Positions 56,131 through 64,000 of a DNA stretch of 64,000 nucleotides are shown here, one piece after another (position 1 is the first letter of the stretch; each line of letters starts with the position of its first letter). The position numbers and the translations under genes were made by a program. The stretch covers positions 282,524 to 346,523 of the forward strand of contig NZ_JABGBO010000001.1 in NCBI RefSeq assembly GCF_013133775.1, in the 5' to 3' direction. This DNA is from Pelistega europaea. GTDB lineage: Bacteria > Pseudomonadota > Gammaproteobacteria > Burkholderiales > Burkholderiaceae_B. The notes under the pieces are model-generated. The model ran no database searches, had not been told where the DNA came from, and saw only the letters and a program-made list of their open reading frames with translations.

Positions 56131-57624
56131 CTACAGTGTTGGCATAGAGAATTGAGCGCCTTCACGTACTGAAGAACTTGGCCAGCGTTGTGTGATAGTT
56201 TTGCGACGAGTAAAGAAGCGCACTCCATCAGGACCATACATAAATAAGTCACCGAATAAAGAGCGTTTCCAGCCACCAAAACTTTGATAAGCAACAGGTA
56301 CAGGTAATGGGATATTAATGCCCACCATACCGACTTTAATATTGTCTGCAAAGTAGCGAGCAGCTTCACCGTCTCGAGTATAGATGCAAGTGCCGTTGCC
56401 GTATTCGTGATCATTAATCAGCTGCATTGCTTCTTCCATAGTTTTCACTCGAATTACTTGTAATACAGGACCAAAGATTTCCGCTTTGTAGCTAGACATA
56501 TCTTTGTTAACGTTATCAATTAATGTTGCACCAACAAAGAAACCGTTTTCATAACCAGCAGGAGCAGCATCAGAGCCATCAACAAGGATTTTAGCCCCTT
56601 GTTCTTGAGCACTCTTGATATGCCCAAGGATTTTTGCTTTGTGTTCAGCAGTAATCACAGGACCAAAGTCATTGTTCTTATCAGAGTGGACACCAAATTT
56701 AAGGTTGCCCATAGCTTTTTGAAGGGCGGCAATTAACTTGTCTGCAATTTCATCACCTACAGCTACTGCTACTGATAATGCCATGCAACGCTCACCAGAG
56801 GAGCCGAAAGCAGCGCCAAGTAATGAATTAACTACATTGTCTAAATCTGCATCAGGCATCACGATAGCATGGTTTTTAGCTCCCCCTAATGCTTGGCAAC
56901 GTTTGCCATTGGCGGCAGCAGTTTTGTAGATGTACTCTGCGATGGGAGTTGAACCAACAAAGCTCACAGCCTCAATATCTTTATGCTCAAGAATGGCATC
57001 AACGGTCTCCTTGCCACCCATTACCACATTAAGAACACCATCAGGTAAGCCAGCTTCTTTCAATAATTGTGCTACATAAAGTGTAGAGCTAGGATCACGC
57101 TCGGATGGTTTTAAGACAAATGTGTTGCCACACACGATAGCCATTGGATACATCCATAATGGTACCATCACAGGGAAGTTAAATGGTGTAATACCTGCGA
57201 CAACACCAAGAGGGTGGAACTCACTCCAAGAGTCAATATCTGGACCTACGTTACGGCTATGCTCACCTTTTAATAGCTCTGGTGCACCGCAAGCATACTC
57301 AACATTTTCAATGCCACGTTGCAATTCTCCTGCCGCATCATGCACAATTTTGCCATGTTCTTCACCGATAAGACGGCAAATTTCATCAGCATGTTGTTCT
57401 AGTAGCTCTTTGAACTTAAACATAATGCGAGCACGTTTAAGTGGAGGAGTCTTACGCCATGCGGGAAAGGCTGCTTTAGCAGCTGCCACAGCCTCATCAA
57501 TGGTTTTTGCGTTACCTAATAAGACTTCTTTACTGATTTGGCCTGTAGATGGGTTATAAACCGGCTGAGTGCGGTCTCCTTCGGTGATAATTTGGCCGTT
57601 AATAAAATGACCGATTTTATCCAT
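56131..57624 (-). CDS. mmsA: CoA-acylating methylmalonate/malonate-semialdehyde dehydrogenase
   Basis: 497-residue aldehyde dehydrogenase of the MMSDH class, which makes propionyl- or acetyl-CoA from (methyl)malonate semialdehyde with loss of CO2. Catalytic Cys280 in GSSGERCMALSVAV, and the MMSDH-type stretch EHSRNVGPDIDSWSEFHPLG is present. The start is the ATG after GGAG, 20 nt beyond the adh stop, so the two are one transcript. Confidence 0.93.
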   Translation of the reverse strand: MDKIGHFINGQIITEGDRTQPVYNPSTGQISKEVLLGNAKTIDEAVAAAKAAFPAWRKTPPLKRARIMFKFKELLEQHADEICRLIGEEHGKIVHDAAGELQRGIENVEYACGAPELLKGEHSRNVGPDIDSWSEFHPLGVVAGITPFNFPVMVPLWMYPMAIVCGNTFVLKPSERDPSSTLYVAQLLKEAGLPDGVLNVVMGGKETVDAILEHKDIEAVSFVGSTPIAEYIYKTAAANGKRCQALGGAKNHAIVMPDADLDNVVNSLLGAAFGSSGERCMALSVAVAVGDEIADKLIAALQKAMGNLKFGVHSDKNNDFGPVITAEHKAKILGHIKSAQEQGAKILVDGSDAAPAGYENGFFVGATLIDNVNKDMSSYKAEIFGPVLQVIRVKTMEEAMQLINDHEYGNGTCIYTRDGEAARYFADNIKVGMVGINIPLPVPVAYQSFGGWKRSLFGDLFMYGPDGVRFFTRRKTITQRWPSSSVREGAQFSMPTL

Positions 57625-57644
57625 AATATTTTCTCCAATTAAAA

Positions 57645-58805
57645 TTAAGACCATAAAGAACGATAAAGGCTAAGCATTTCGTCCTTTGTGGGGATTCGAG
57701 GGTTGTTGTTGGGTGATCCAGAAGCAAATGCTTGATCACACATGGTTTCAACAATGCTGTCAAAGTATGCCTTATCTACCCCAAATTCTGCTAGGGTAGG
57801 AACTTTAAGCTCATCATTAAGCTGCTTTAAGAAAGCAATAAGTTTTTGATTCGCTTGATTATCATCATCAGAGGTTGTGGCTACACCTAATGCACGTGCA
57901 CAATCTGCATAACGAGAAGGTGCTGCTGGGATAGAAAATTCAGTTACTGCAGGTAATAGCATTGCATTAGATAAGCCATGAGGTACATGGAAAAATGCCC
58001 CGATAGGACGACTCATACCATGTACAAGAGCAACAGAAGAGTTATTAAAAGCGACGCCGGCAAGTGTAGAGCCCAACATCATGGCTTCACGTGCTTTTTC
58101 GTCTTTGCCATCATGGTATACCTTTTGTAGGTTGGGGCCAATGAGACGCAAAGCGGAAAGAGCTTGTTGCTCGCTATAGGGGTTTTGTTTTTGGCTTACA
58201 TAAGCCTCAATTGCGTGAGTCATCGCATCAATCCCCGTATCTGCAGTGGTGCGAGGAGGGACACTGATGGTTAGCGTGTAGTCAATAATCGCAGCAACAG
58301 GCATAAAACCCACGCCCACACAGAGTAGTTTTTCATTGCTGGCCTCATCGGTGATGATAGTGAATTTAGTCGCTTCTGAACCTGTACCTGCGGTTGTAGG
58401 AATAGCAATAATAGGTAAGCCTGTTTCATTGACTAAGCGAGGAAATTTATAGTCACGGATAACACCGCCGAATTTACCCAGAATGGAAATTGCTTTGGCG
58501 CTATCAATCGGGCTGCCTCCGCCAAGAGCTATGATAGAGTCGTAACCTCCTGTGCGAACCTTATCAACACCTGATGCAATGGAGCTATCTGTGGGTTCTG
58601 GGATAGTGTCGTCATGCACATCTGAGGAAATGCTTTGTGCCGATAAAATCTCTTGAACTTGTTTAGCATAGCCTAGCTGCACCATCATCTTGTCAGTAAT
58701 GATAAGAGGTTTACTGACACCTAACGAACTTAAAATTTGAGGGAGTTTTTGGCAGGCATTTTTACCTATCTCCATGATGCGAGGCAAGACAATAGCGTGT
58801 GACAT
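57645..58805 (-). CDS. Iron-containing alcohol dehydrogenase
   Basis: 386-residue group III dehydrogenase. Nucleotide site GGGSPIDSAKAI, and metal-ligand segments DTGIDAMTHAIEAYVS and HGMSRPIGAFFHVPHGLSNAM. Coupling with mmsA suggests it oxidises a hydroxy acid such as 3-hydroxypropionate or 3-hydroxyisobutyrate to the semialdehyde used next; that is inference. AGGAG precedes the ATG. Divergent IclR gene upstream. Confidence 0.9.
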   Translation of the reverse strand: MSHAIVLPRIMEIGKNACQKLPQILSSLGVSKPLIITDKMMVQLGYAKQVQEILSAQSISSDVHDDTIPEPTDSSIASGVDKVRTGGYDSIIALGGGSPIDSAKAISILGKFGGVIRDYKFPRLVNETGLPIIAIPTTAGTGSEATKFTIITDEASNEKLLCVGVGFMPVAAIIDYTLTISVPPRTTADTGIDAMTHAIEAYVSQKQNPYSEQQALSALRLIGPNLQKVYHDGKDEKAREAMMLGSTLAGVAFNNSSVALVHGMSRPIGAFFHVPHGLSNAMLLPAVTEFSIPAAPSRYADCARALGVATTSDDDNQANQKLIAFLKQLNDELKVPTLAEFGVDKAYFDSIVETMCDQAFASGSPNNNPRIPTKDEMLSLYRSLWS

Positions 58806-58831
58806 AGCGACTCCTAAATACTATTTATTAT

Positions 58832-58875
58832 CATATAACGAGACATATTGTATCGTTATATGTATTTTTGTGCAA
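58832..58875 (-). promoter_or_regulatory. adh-mmsA promoter with palindromic operator
   Basis: On the minus strand TTGCAC (58875-58870) and TACAAT (58852-58847) are 17 nt apart, a good sigma70 promoter. A perfect 10-bp inverted repeat CATATAACGA (58832-58841) / TCGTTATATG (58853-58862), 11-nt spacer, brackets the -10 box. Likely operator for the adjacent IclR regulator. Confidence 0.65.
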
Positions 58876-59014
58876 GTAAGGTATAATACTTAAGTCGTCC
58901 ATTAAAATATGGCAACAGGGGTACGGGTATCAGACACTATTAAGACATCCGTGAGGTTGTGATGAAAAGTCAGATGGATAGCATAATGATGAATGAAACT
59001 ATGGGGTGAGAAAT

Positions 59015-59821
59015 ATGATGAATGAAGAACAACAAGTCCATGACGACAGTCATACCGAGCGTAGAAAAGGGTCGAGTATTGAGCGTGTTTTACAAATTAT
59101 TGAAGAAGTGGCGAAAGCTGAGCGTCCTATCAGTCCTAGCGATTTGTCAGATATTCTTAAAATTCCTAAGCCTAGTATTCATCGCTTATTGCAGCAACTA
59201 CAGGACATTGGTTTTTTGCAATTAGAGGCAAATGGACGAGTGGTATGTGGGCACCGTACCAAGAAATTGGTTTTACATATTTGGCAAAATAGTGCCTATA
59301 AATACGAACGCCAACTTATTTTGCAAAAGCTCTCTGAAACCATTGGTGAGAGCGTGGGCATCGCCATCTTAGATGGTTTCTCTGTTGTATACATTGACAG
59401 AGTATTGGCAAATTGGCCATTACAGATTCATCTGCCAGAGGGTATTAATGTACCTGTGTGGGCAAGTGCAAGCGGTAAATTATTATTATCACAACTGTCG
59501 CCGTCACAAGTAAGACGTATGTTAGAGCATTGTTCTATCTATCCTCTCACCAAAAACACCATTATTGATAAGCAAATATTATTAGATGAAATTAAACGGA
59601 TTAGAAAAGTAGAGGTATCTACAGATAACGAAGAATTTATTCCTGGGATGGTAGCTTGTGCGGTGCCTATTCCTTGTTTGGATAGTCAGAATCGGGTGTT
59701 TGCTACAGTGTTTACACATGCCCCAGCAGTTAGAAAATCACTAGATGCTTTACTGGAGTATGTGCCGGTTATGAAAGAGGCTGCAGCAGAAATGTCAGTG
59801 ATTTTTAGGCATCTGTCCTAG
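59015..59821 (+). CDS. IclR-family transcriptional regulator
   Basis: 268 residues: N-terminal winged helix (about 20-80; SSIERVLQIIEEVAKAERPISPSDLSDIL, then KPSIHRLLQQL) and a C-terminal effector domain (VPVWASASGKLLLSQL; GMVACAVPIPC). Divergent from adh-mmsA, which it probably controls in response to a pathway acid. GGGGTGAG precedes ATGATG; a GTG at 59006 overlaps that site and was discarded. Confidence 0.9.
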   Translation: MMNEEQQVHDDSHTERRKGSSIERVLQIIEEVAKAERPISPSDLSDILKIPKPSIHRLLQQLQDIGFLQLEANGRVVCGHRTKKLVLHIWQNSAYKYERQLILQKLSETIGESVGIAILDGFSVVYIDRVLANWPLQIHLPEGINVPVWASASGKLLLSQLSPSQVRRMLEHCSIYPLTKNTIIDKQILLDEIKRIRKVEVSTDNEEFIPGMVACAVPIPCLDSQNRVFATVFTHAPAVRKSLDALLEYVPVMKEAAAEMSVIFRHLS

Positions 59822-60027
59822 AGTCTCTAATTATGACAAGATGCTAATATGCATATGCGATAAAAACAGTATCTGGGAGCAGTGTTATTCAAGTTTAGAG
59901 TTGTGAAAAAAATCGGACAATCTGCATTAATTATGACTTAATGTATGTTATCTTGGTGTAAATGGTTTTTTCTCTGTTCTTTTATGGTAAGATGAGAGTT
60001 CGACAAGAAATAGGTTGAGGATTTGAA

Positions 60028-60621
60028 ATGAAAAGTCATAAGTTGGTTACGTCTATGCTGACATTATCACTGATGTTAACAGGATGTGTAACGATGGATA
60101 ATTTTTTGGGGAATTTAGGTCTTAGCCCAAATAGCCATGTGCAACAGATGGGGCTTAGTTCTATGGGGGTTGGTTCTGGTACTGTTTTAGAGGTGACTCG
60201 AGGTGCTAATGTACGAGCTGCTCCAGATATTAATTCTCTTGTTGTTGGCACATTGTCTGCAGGACAGCGCTTCTGGGCTGCAGGAAGTTATGGTGAGTGG
60301 ATTGCTATTGGCGATCAGACTACAGGGCAGATTCTTGGTTATATTCACCAGTCTTTAGTAGGAGGAGAAGGTAGTGCAGCTGCATATCGTAAATCCTCTA
60401 AGGCTTCTAGTAAATCAAATAGCTCTAGTACCGACAAGGAAACTAGCCAGGCAGAACAGGCTAAGAAATCCGAAGTTATTGATTTGGATGCTATTCCAAC
60501 TGATAAATCGACGGCACCAGCCTCGTCGTCACCGGCTGCTCCATCTGTGGTGCCTTCAGCCACGACTCCGTCACAACCAGCGTCATCTAGTCCTGGTAGT
60601 GTAGATTTAGATTCATTGTAA
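60028..60621 (+). CDS. Lipoprotein with bacterial SH3 domain
   Basis: 197 residues. Lipobox LTGC (Cys20), then an SH3_3-type domain (about 50-110; GANVRAAPDINSLVVGTL, QRFWAAGSYGEWIAI) and a Ser/Ala/Pro/Thr-rich low-complexity tail (about 118-197). Such domains often bind peptidoglycan or proteins. First of three consecutive envelope genes; a terminator follows it. GAGGA precedes the ATG. The 206-nt gap after IclR shows no gene. Confidence 0.82.
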   Translation: MKSHKLVTSMLTLSLMLTGCVTMDNFLGNLGLSPNSHVQQMGLSSMGVGSGTVLEVTRGANVRAAPDINSLVVGTLSAGQRFWAAGSYGEWIAIGDQTTGQILGYIHQSLVGGEGSAAAYRKSSKASSKSNSSSTDKETSQAEQAKKSEVIDLDAIPTDKSTAPASSSPAAPSVVPSATTPSQPASSSPGSVDLDSL

Positions 60622-60628
60622 TTTGAGT

Positions 60629-60666
60629 AAGTGCAGAAAGAGATTTTCATTCTGCACTTATTTTTT
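60629..60666 (+). terminator. Terminator after the SH3 lipoprotein gene
   Basis: AAGTGCAGAA (60629-60638) pairs with TTCTGCACTT (60650-60659), then a T-rich tail to 60666. It lies just 20 nt before the next start, so the next gene may depend on readthrough. Confidence 0.8.
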
Positions 60667-60687
60667 CAGGATAGTAGAGAGGAACAC

Positions 60688-62598
60688 ATGCAACAAAAAT
60701 TGTTATGCGTTTTATTGGGCGTATTAAGTTCCGCGGCTATGGCGGATACTTATCAATTAGCTCATTCTAAAGCAGAGGATTTAAGTATCATTGTGGACAA
60801 TGCGAATGAGCAGAACTGGTGCCAATCGCAGGTTCATTTCCGTTTTCAAGGAGGCCCCCAGTCCACAGAGCAAGGGTTAGCACAGTTATTTCCTAAGTTG
60901 GGCCGTGTATTCTCACAAAAATGTGGGCAGCTAACCTCTTTTTCTTGGGCATATCATGATGCAAACCATGAAATGCAGCTTTTTGGGGAAAGTAGCAAAG
61001 CAAATGGTTGGGCGTACGCACCACAGCGTGTAGGATCATCAGGGCAAGCTGCAGTTGCTGCACAGCCAGCGGCTTCGGCACAACCAGCCACTTCTGATGC
61101 TGCCGCTGCCTCTGTGAGTGCAGCACAGCCTGCAACTGCCCCTTCTCAACCCACTGCTCCAGCGGTAGCAGCTCAACCATCCACACCTGCTCAACCAGCT
61201 ACTCCAGCGGTAGCGAACCAACCAGCTGATTCTGCTATGCATAAGCACGGTTATTTTCTCCCTGCTGAATTTGCTGTGGCAGGTTGGACACCAGCCCCTC
61301 TAGAAGAGCGCAAGAAAACCTTGATGAGTAACTTAAAGACATTTACTGATCAGCAAGGTTGTAAAATGACAACGGTAACAGGTTTTGGAGACCAAGAGCA
61401 GTATATTCAGTTTAAGACAGGAGGCATTAGTTGTGATGCTGATGGTTTCCTTGATGGGGTTGGCTCTCTTAGTATCGAGCGTTCAGATGGTGCAGTACTC
61501 GCCAATATAGATCGTATCTGGTTTAATCATGGGCTTCCATTTATTAATCGTGAACCTAAAATTGGTCCTGATGGATTTACCTACAAAAATGATGATTATT
61601 ACTATTTTGCAGCAGGATCTAGTCCAGTACTAAAGGCACAATACTTCCATGTTTTCTCACTCCGATCTTTGGATGGTTTTGGTGTATTTCAGGGAGAAAA
61701 CTTTTTTGCTTTAGTAGATGGGTTTGAAGACTTCAAAAAAGCTGATCGTATTAAGCTGCAGACGGATGTGGCCATGAATACTGTGAACCAAGTATTAGAT
61801 ACAAAATTTGATGAATTCATTATTTATTTTGTGGATAACTTAGAGAAAGGTTTCCGTACTTATGGTCTAGATGGCAAGGTTTATCAAGGTCTTTTTTCTC
61901 GTAAAGTTAAGTGGAATGGTAATGCACAACAATATGAAGTATTAGGTCCTTGGAAATTAAATGAAAAATCTTATCAAACCAAGAACTTTGCTTTTGAGCG
62001 TGCCAAAGTAGTTGATGAAGAGAATCGCCGTAAGGAGCAAGAGAAACGTATTGCGGCACAGAGGGCTGCGGAATTGATATTAGAGAGTAAGCGCAAACAA
62101 GCAGTCAAGGAAGCAGAGAATCTTGAGCTTTACCAAGAAATCGCCAAGAAAAAATTATCGTCACCAGACGATTTTCAAAAAGAGTATTACGCCTTGGGGG
62201 CAAATGGGTATACTTTTGACGATTTGTTGTCAGGTCAGCAAATGTGGATTAATAGTCTCATCAAACTAGGTAAACGGGATGACGATACGCTAATGGTGGA
62301 ATGGCCCTACGAAATGGATGTGAAATTTAACTCTGCAGCAACAGAGAGTGCAATAGAGCCAGGGTGGTATTTTGTGAAAAGGGGATCATTCTCTATTGAC
62401 AATACTCGTCAGGATAAAGATGGTTTGCCTATGGCTGTATTGAGTTTTCCTGATGCTACTTACCATTGTAAAGAAGAGCAATGTGAAGAGTTACTTGACC
62501 CTCTTACATTGACTCGAGTATTTATCGGTGATTATTTTGAGAAGTGGACGCCAGAGTCCGCACAAAAACTCATTGATGAAGTGAATAAGGCAAACTAA
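60688..62598 (+). CDS. Large exported protein of unknown function
   Basis: 636 residues. Signal peptide to about MADT; a small domain with two cysteines (Cys45, Cys79); an Ala/Pro/Gln/Thr-rich linker (about 113-185) of degenerate AAQPAT units; a second domain with SCDADGFLDGVGSL; a helical Glu/Lys/Arg stretch (about 445-490); a C-terminal domain with Cys pair near ATYHCKEEQCEEL. No family recognised. GAGAGGA precedes the ATG. The next gene follows after 12 nt. Confidence 0.75.
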   Translation: MQQKLLCVLLGVLSSAAMADTYQLAHSKAEDLSIIVDNANEQNWCQSQVHFRFQGGPQSTEQGLAQLFPKLGRVFSQKCGQLTSFSWAYHDANHEMQLFGESSKANGWAYAPQRVGSSGQAAVAAQPAASAQPATSDAAAASVSAAQPATAPSQPTAPAVAAQPSTPAQPATPAVANQPADSAMHKHGYFLPAEFAVAGWTPAPLEERKKTLMSNLKTFTDQQGCKMTTVTGFGDQEQYIQFKTGGISCDADGFLDGVGSLSIERSDGAVLANIDRIWFNHGLPFINREPKIGPDGFTYKNDDYYYFAAGSSPVLKAQYFHVFSLRSLDGFGVFQGENFFALVDGFEDFKKADRIKLQTDVAMNTVNQVLDTKFDEFIIYFVDNLEKGFRTYGLDGKVYQGLFSRKVKWNGNAQQYEVLGPWKLNEKSYQTKNFAFERAKVVDEENRRKEQEKRIAAQRAAELILESKRKQAVKEAENLELYQEIAKKKLSSPDDFQKEYYALGANGYTFDDLLSGQQMWINSLIKLGKRDDDTLMVEWPYEMDVKFNSAATESAIEPGWYFVKRGSFSIDNTRQDKDGLPMAVLSFPDATYHCKEEQCEELLDPLTLTRVFIGDYFEKWTPESAQKLIDEVNKAN

Positions 62599-62610
62599 GG
62601 GGATGTGAAC

Positions 62611-63606
62611 ATGGAAGAAGTAAAAGGAAAGACTAGCAAAAAGACGATGATTTTTGCAATAGTTGGTGTGGTTGTCGTTGTATTACTGGCTGCTATATGG
62701 CTTGGCAGTAGTTGGTACGCTACTACACAAGCAAAAAAGAAAGTTGATGATTTCTTGTTTGACAACAAAATGGAAGATTATATCCATTGGAAGGATTTAA
62801 GTGCGTCTCCTGCTGGTGATATAACACTGTCGGGGGTGACTTTAGGCAAGAAGGAAGATTGGATGGCTGATGAAATTGTTATCCGTGAATTTAATAGAGA
62901 TCGTGATGGTGTTGCATTAGATATGTCAATCCGCAAACTGTCTGATGACTCGCAAGAGTTTGCCCCAAGCGTTATGCTGCCTAGTGTACTGCGCTCTTAC
63001 ATCATTGCTTCAGGACGTGCGTCAGCTAAGCCATTGGATATTGATGTGAATTTAAATATCAATTTTGAGGATAATGAGGGAGACTTCTTTTTGAGACTAG
63101 AGAGTGATGATTTTGCCGAAGTGGAGTTCGAGGCAAAATTGGATAAAGTCAAAGGGCTACGCAATTCTAGAGAGAAAACTTCTAATCCTTTAAGTGTATT
63201 TGATGAAACTTTTGAATTAAATGTACAGAGTTTACGTGTTAAGTACAATGATGACGGGATGTTGAAGCGAATGGGTATGCTAGAGAAGCGATATCTTTCA
63301 ATACCAATGCCTAGTGGTAAGGAAGAGAAATTAGTAACTGGTATTAGCAAGGACAGTTTTGTGCGAAAGTGTTCTTCTCTTAAATTCATACTAGAAGATC
63401 CTCAGGATGCTTGCTCTAAGATATATGATGCTCATGCAGGAGAGGCTAGCGGTATCTCTTTTGAGGCCACAGCTAAACGCTCTGTTCCTTGGGATGAAAT
63501 TGTAGATACACTCAGTAATTTGCGTTTCCGAGATTTGACAACCTCAGCAGCAGCAGATAGTCTGCAGGAAAAATTTGGTCGCAACGTATCTATTACAGTG
63601 GATTAA
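62611..63606 (+). CDS. Single-pass membrane protein of unknown function
   Basis: 331 residues: Lys-rich start, one transmembrane helix (about 15-34, MIFAIVGVVVVVLLAAIWLG), then a periplasmic region rich in beta-type and charged sequence with two cysteines near CSSLKF and DACSKI. No family recognised; the shape loosely recalls AsmA/YdgA-like proteins. The ATG after AAGGGG is chosen over a GTG two codons upstream. Probably cotranscribed with the preceding gene. Confidence 0.7.
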   Translation: MEEVKGKTSKKTMIFAIVGVVVVVLLAAIWLGSSWYATTQAKKKVDDFLFDNKMEDYIHWKDLSASPAGDITLSGVTLGKKEDWMADEIVIREFNRDRDGVALDMSIRKLSDDSQEFAPSVMLPSVLRSYIIASGRASAKPLDIDVNLNINFEDNEGDFFLRLESDDFAEVEFEAKLDKVKGLRNSREKTSNPLSVFDETFELNVQSLRVKYNDDGMLKRMGMLEKRYLSIPMPSGKEEKLVTGISKDSFVRKCSSLKFILEDPQDACSKIYDAHAGEASGISFEATAKRSVPWDEIVDTLSNLRFRDLTTSAAADSLQEKFGRNVSITVD

Positions 63607-63631
63607 TCTCTCTAGCGGAGAGTTCCATTTT

Positions 63632-63727
63632 AAGCCTCATCGTTTTAACACTGATGAGGCTTTTTCATGTGATGTCTGTTTGAGCTATTTTCAACCTCAT
63701 CTTTGGTAAACATTGGTGAGGTTTTTC
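63632..63727 (+). terminator. Tandem terminators after the envelope cluster
   Basis: AAGCCTCATC (63632-63641) pairs with GATGAGGCTT (63653-63662), then Ts. A second stem AACCTCA (63693-63699) / TGAGGTT (63717-63723) also ends in Ts. The two look like diverged copies. Confidence 0.8.
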
Positions 63728-63873
63728 TTTATTGAGGAAATATCAGGTTGATAGTTAGATAGGGACTTTTATTTACAATGAATGAAGGTGATTGTATATG
63801 GCTAGAGAGCATAGAGTGGCAGATGAGGCGGTATAACAGATGCTGCAGAGAGATGGATGAGGAAAAGTATATC
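63728..63873. other. Gap before the insertion sequence
   Basis: About 146 nt between the terminators and the IS end. No gene or RNA recognised. Confidence 0.4.
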
Positions 63874-64000
63874 TGTACTGGTATGGTTTTTTTGGACAGT
63901 CAAAAAGGTCAATAGACCTGACTAGATTGATAATATTGTTGATTAAATTCCATCGGAGTCAAATTCTTTAACACAGAACTTGGTCTTCGATGGTTATAGA
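63874..64000 (-). mobile_element. End of an IS150-like (IS3 family) insertion sequence, cut by the window
   Basis: The tip TGTACTG (63874-63880) followed by TTTTTTTGGAC resembles IS150-group terminal repeats, and a transposase C-terminus runs inward from 63909. The element continues beyond 64000. Its precise end and any target duplication (ATC precedes the tip) are inferred. Confidence 0.7.
63909..63998 (-). CDS. IS3-family transposase, C-terminal end (partial)
   Basis: 29 codons and a TGA on the minus strand. YNHRRPSSVLKNLTPMEF is the signature C-terminus of IS3-family DDE transposases (OrfB). The N-terminal part and OrfA lie beyond the window. Intactness cannot be judged. Confidence 0.85.
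   Translation of the reverse strand, partial: YNHRRPSSVLKNLTPMEFNQQYYQSSQVY

Overview
This is a 64 kb chromosomal segment of a betaproteobacterium. Protein content and gene order (rhodanese-grxC-secB-gpsA, gpmA-envC-ctpA-moeB, queA-tgt-yajC-secDF, proS-ybgC-tolQRAB-pal-cpoB with divergent rppH) fit the family Alcaligenaceae. The visibly AT-leaning base composition points to a low-GC, probably host-associated member (Pelistega- or Taylorella-like). The genus is an inference. No rRNA, tRNA, CRISPR array or prophage was recognised.

Layout: 1-2.5 kb, tyrosine breakdown (hppD) facing an aromatic aminotransferase. 2.5-9.7 kb, two divergent housekeeping operons: gpsA/secB/grxC/rhodanese and gpmA/envC/ctpA/moeB-like. 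9.8-13.1 kb, fluoride channel, M61 peptidase and enoyl-CoA hydratase. 13.2-20.6 kb, the complete F1Fo ATP synthase operon atpIBEFHAGDC, with strong hairpins in several gaps. 20.8-23.8 kb, an AEC transporter, a Bcr/CflA efflux pump and an acyl-CoA thioesterase. 23.8-29.8 kb, secF-secD-yajC-tgt-queA. 30-34 kb, upp, a YqjD/YqjE-type membrane gene set, an OsmC protein, thyA and folA. 34.2-36.4 kb, groESL with a perfect CIRCE operator and an overlapping heat-shock promoter.

36.4-44.9 kb is the accessory part. It holds an autotransporter whose signal-peptide core is encoded by 32 CT dinucleotides, an orphan amino-acid binding protein, a small His/Lys-rich exported protein, a frameshifted AbrB-family remnant, a FUSC-family membrane protein and a periplasmic copper chaperone. 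44.9-55.8 kb carries an alpha/beta hydrolase, the Tol-Pal system, proS, rppH, mnmE and a Nudix hydrolase. 56-59.8 kb is a catabolic cassette (mmsA, iron alcohol dehydrogenase, divergent IclR regulator) with a palindrome framing its -10 box. 60-63.6 kb encodes three envelope proteins of unknown role. The right edge cuts into an IS150-like insertion sequence.

The most interesting system is the autotransporter. (CT)n gives alternating Leu-Ser in every reading frame, so the repeat can serve as the signal-peptide core while slippage moves the downstream adhesin in and out of frame with the only good ATG. With 32 copies the ATG reads into a stop (OFF). By frame arithmetic 30, 33 or 36 copies would be ON. 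This parallels the CTCTT repeats of Neisseria opa genes but uses a dinucleotide in an autotransporter.
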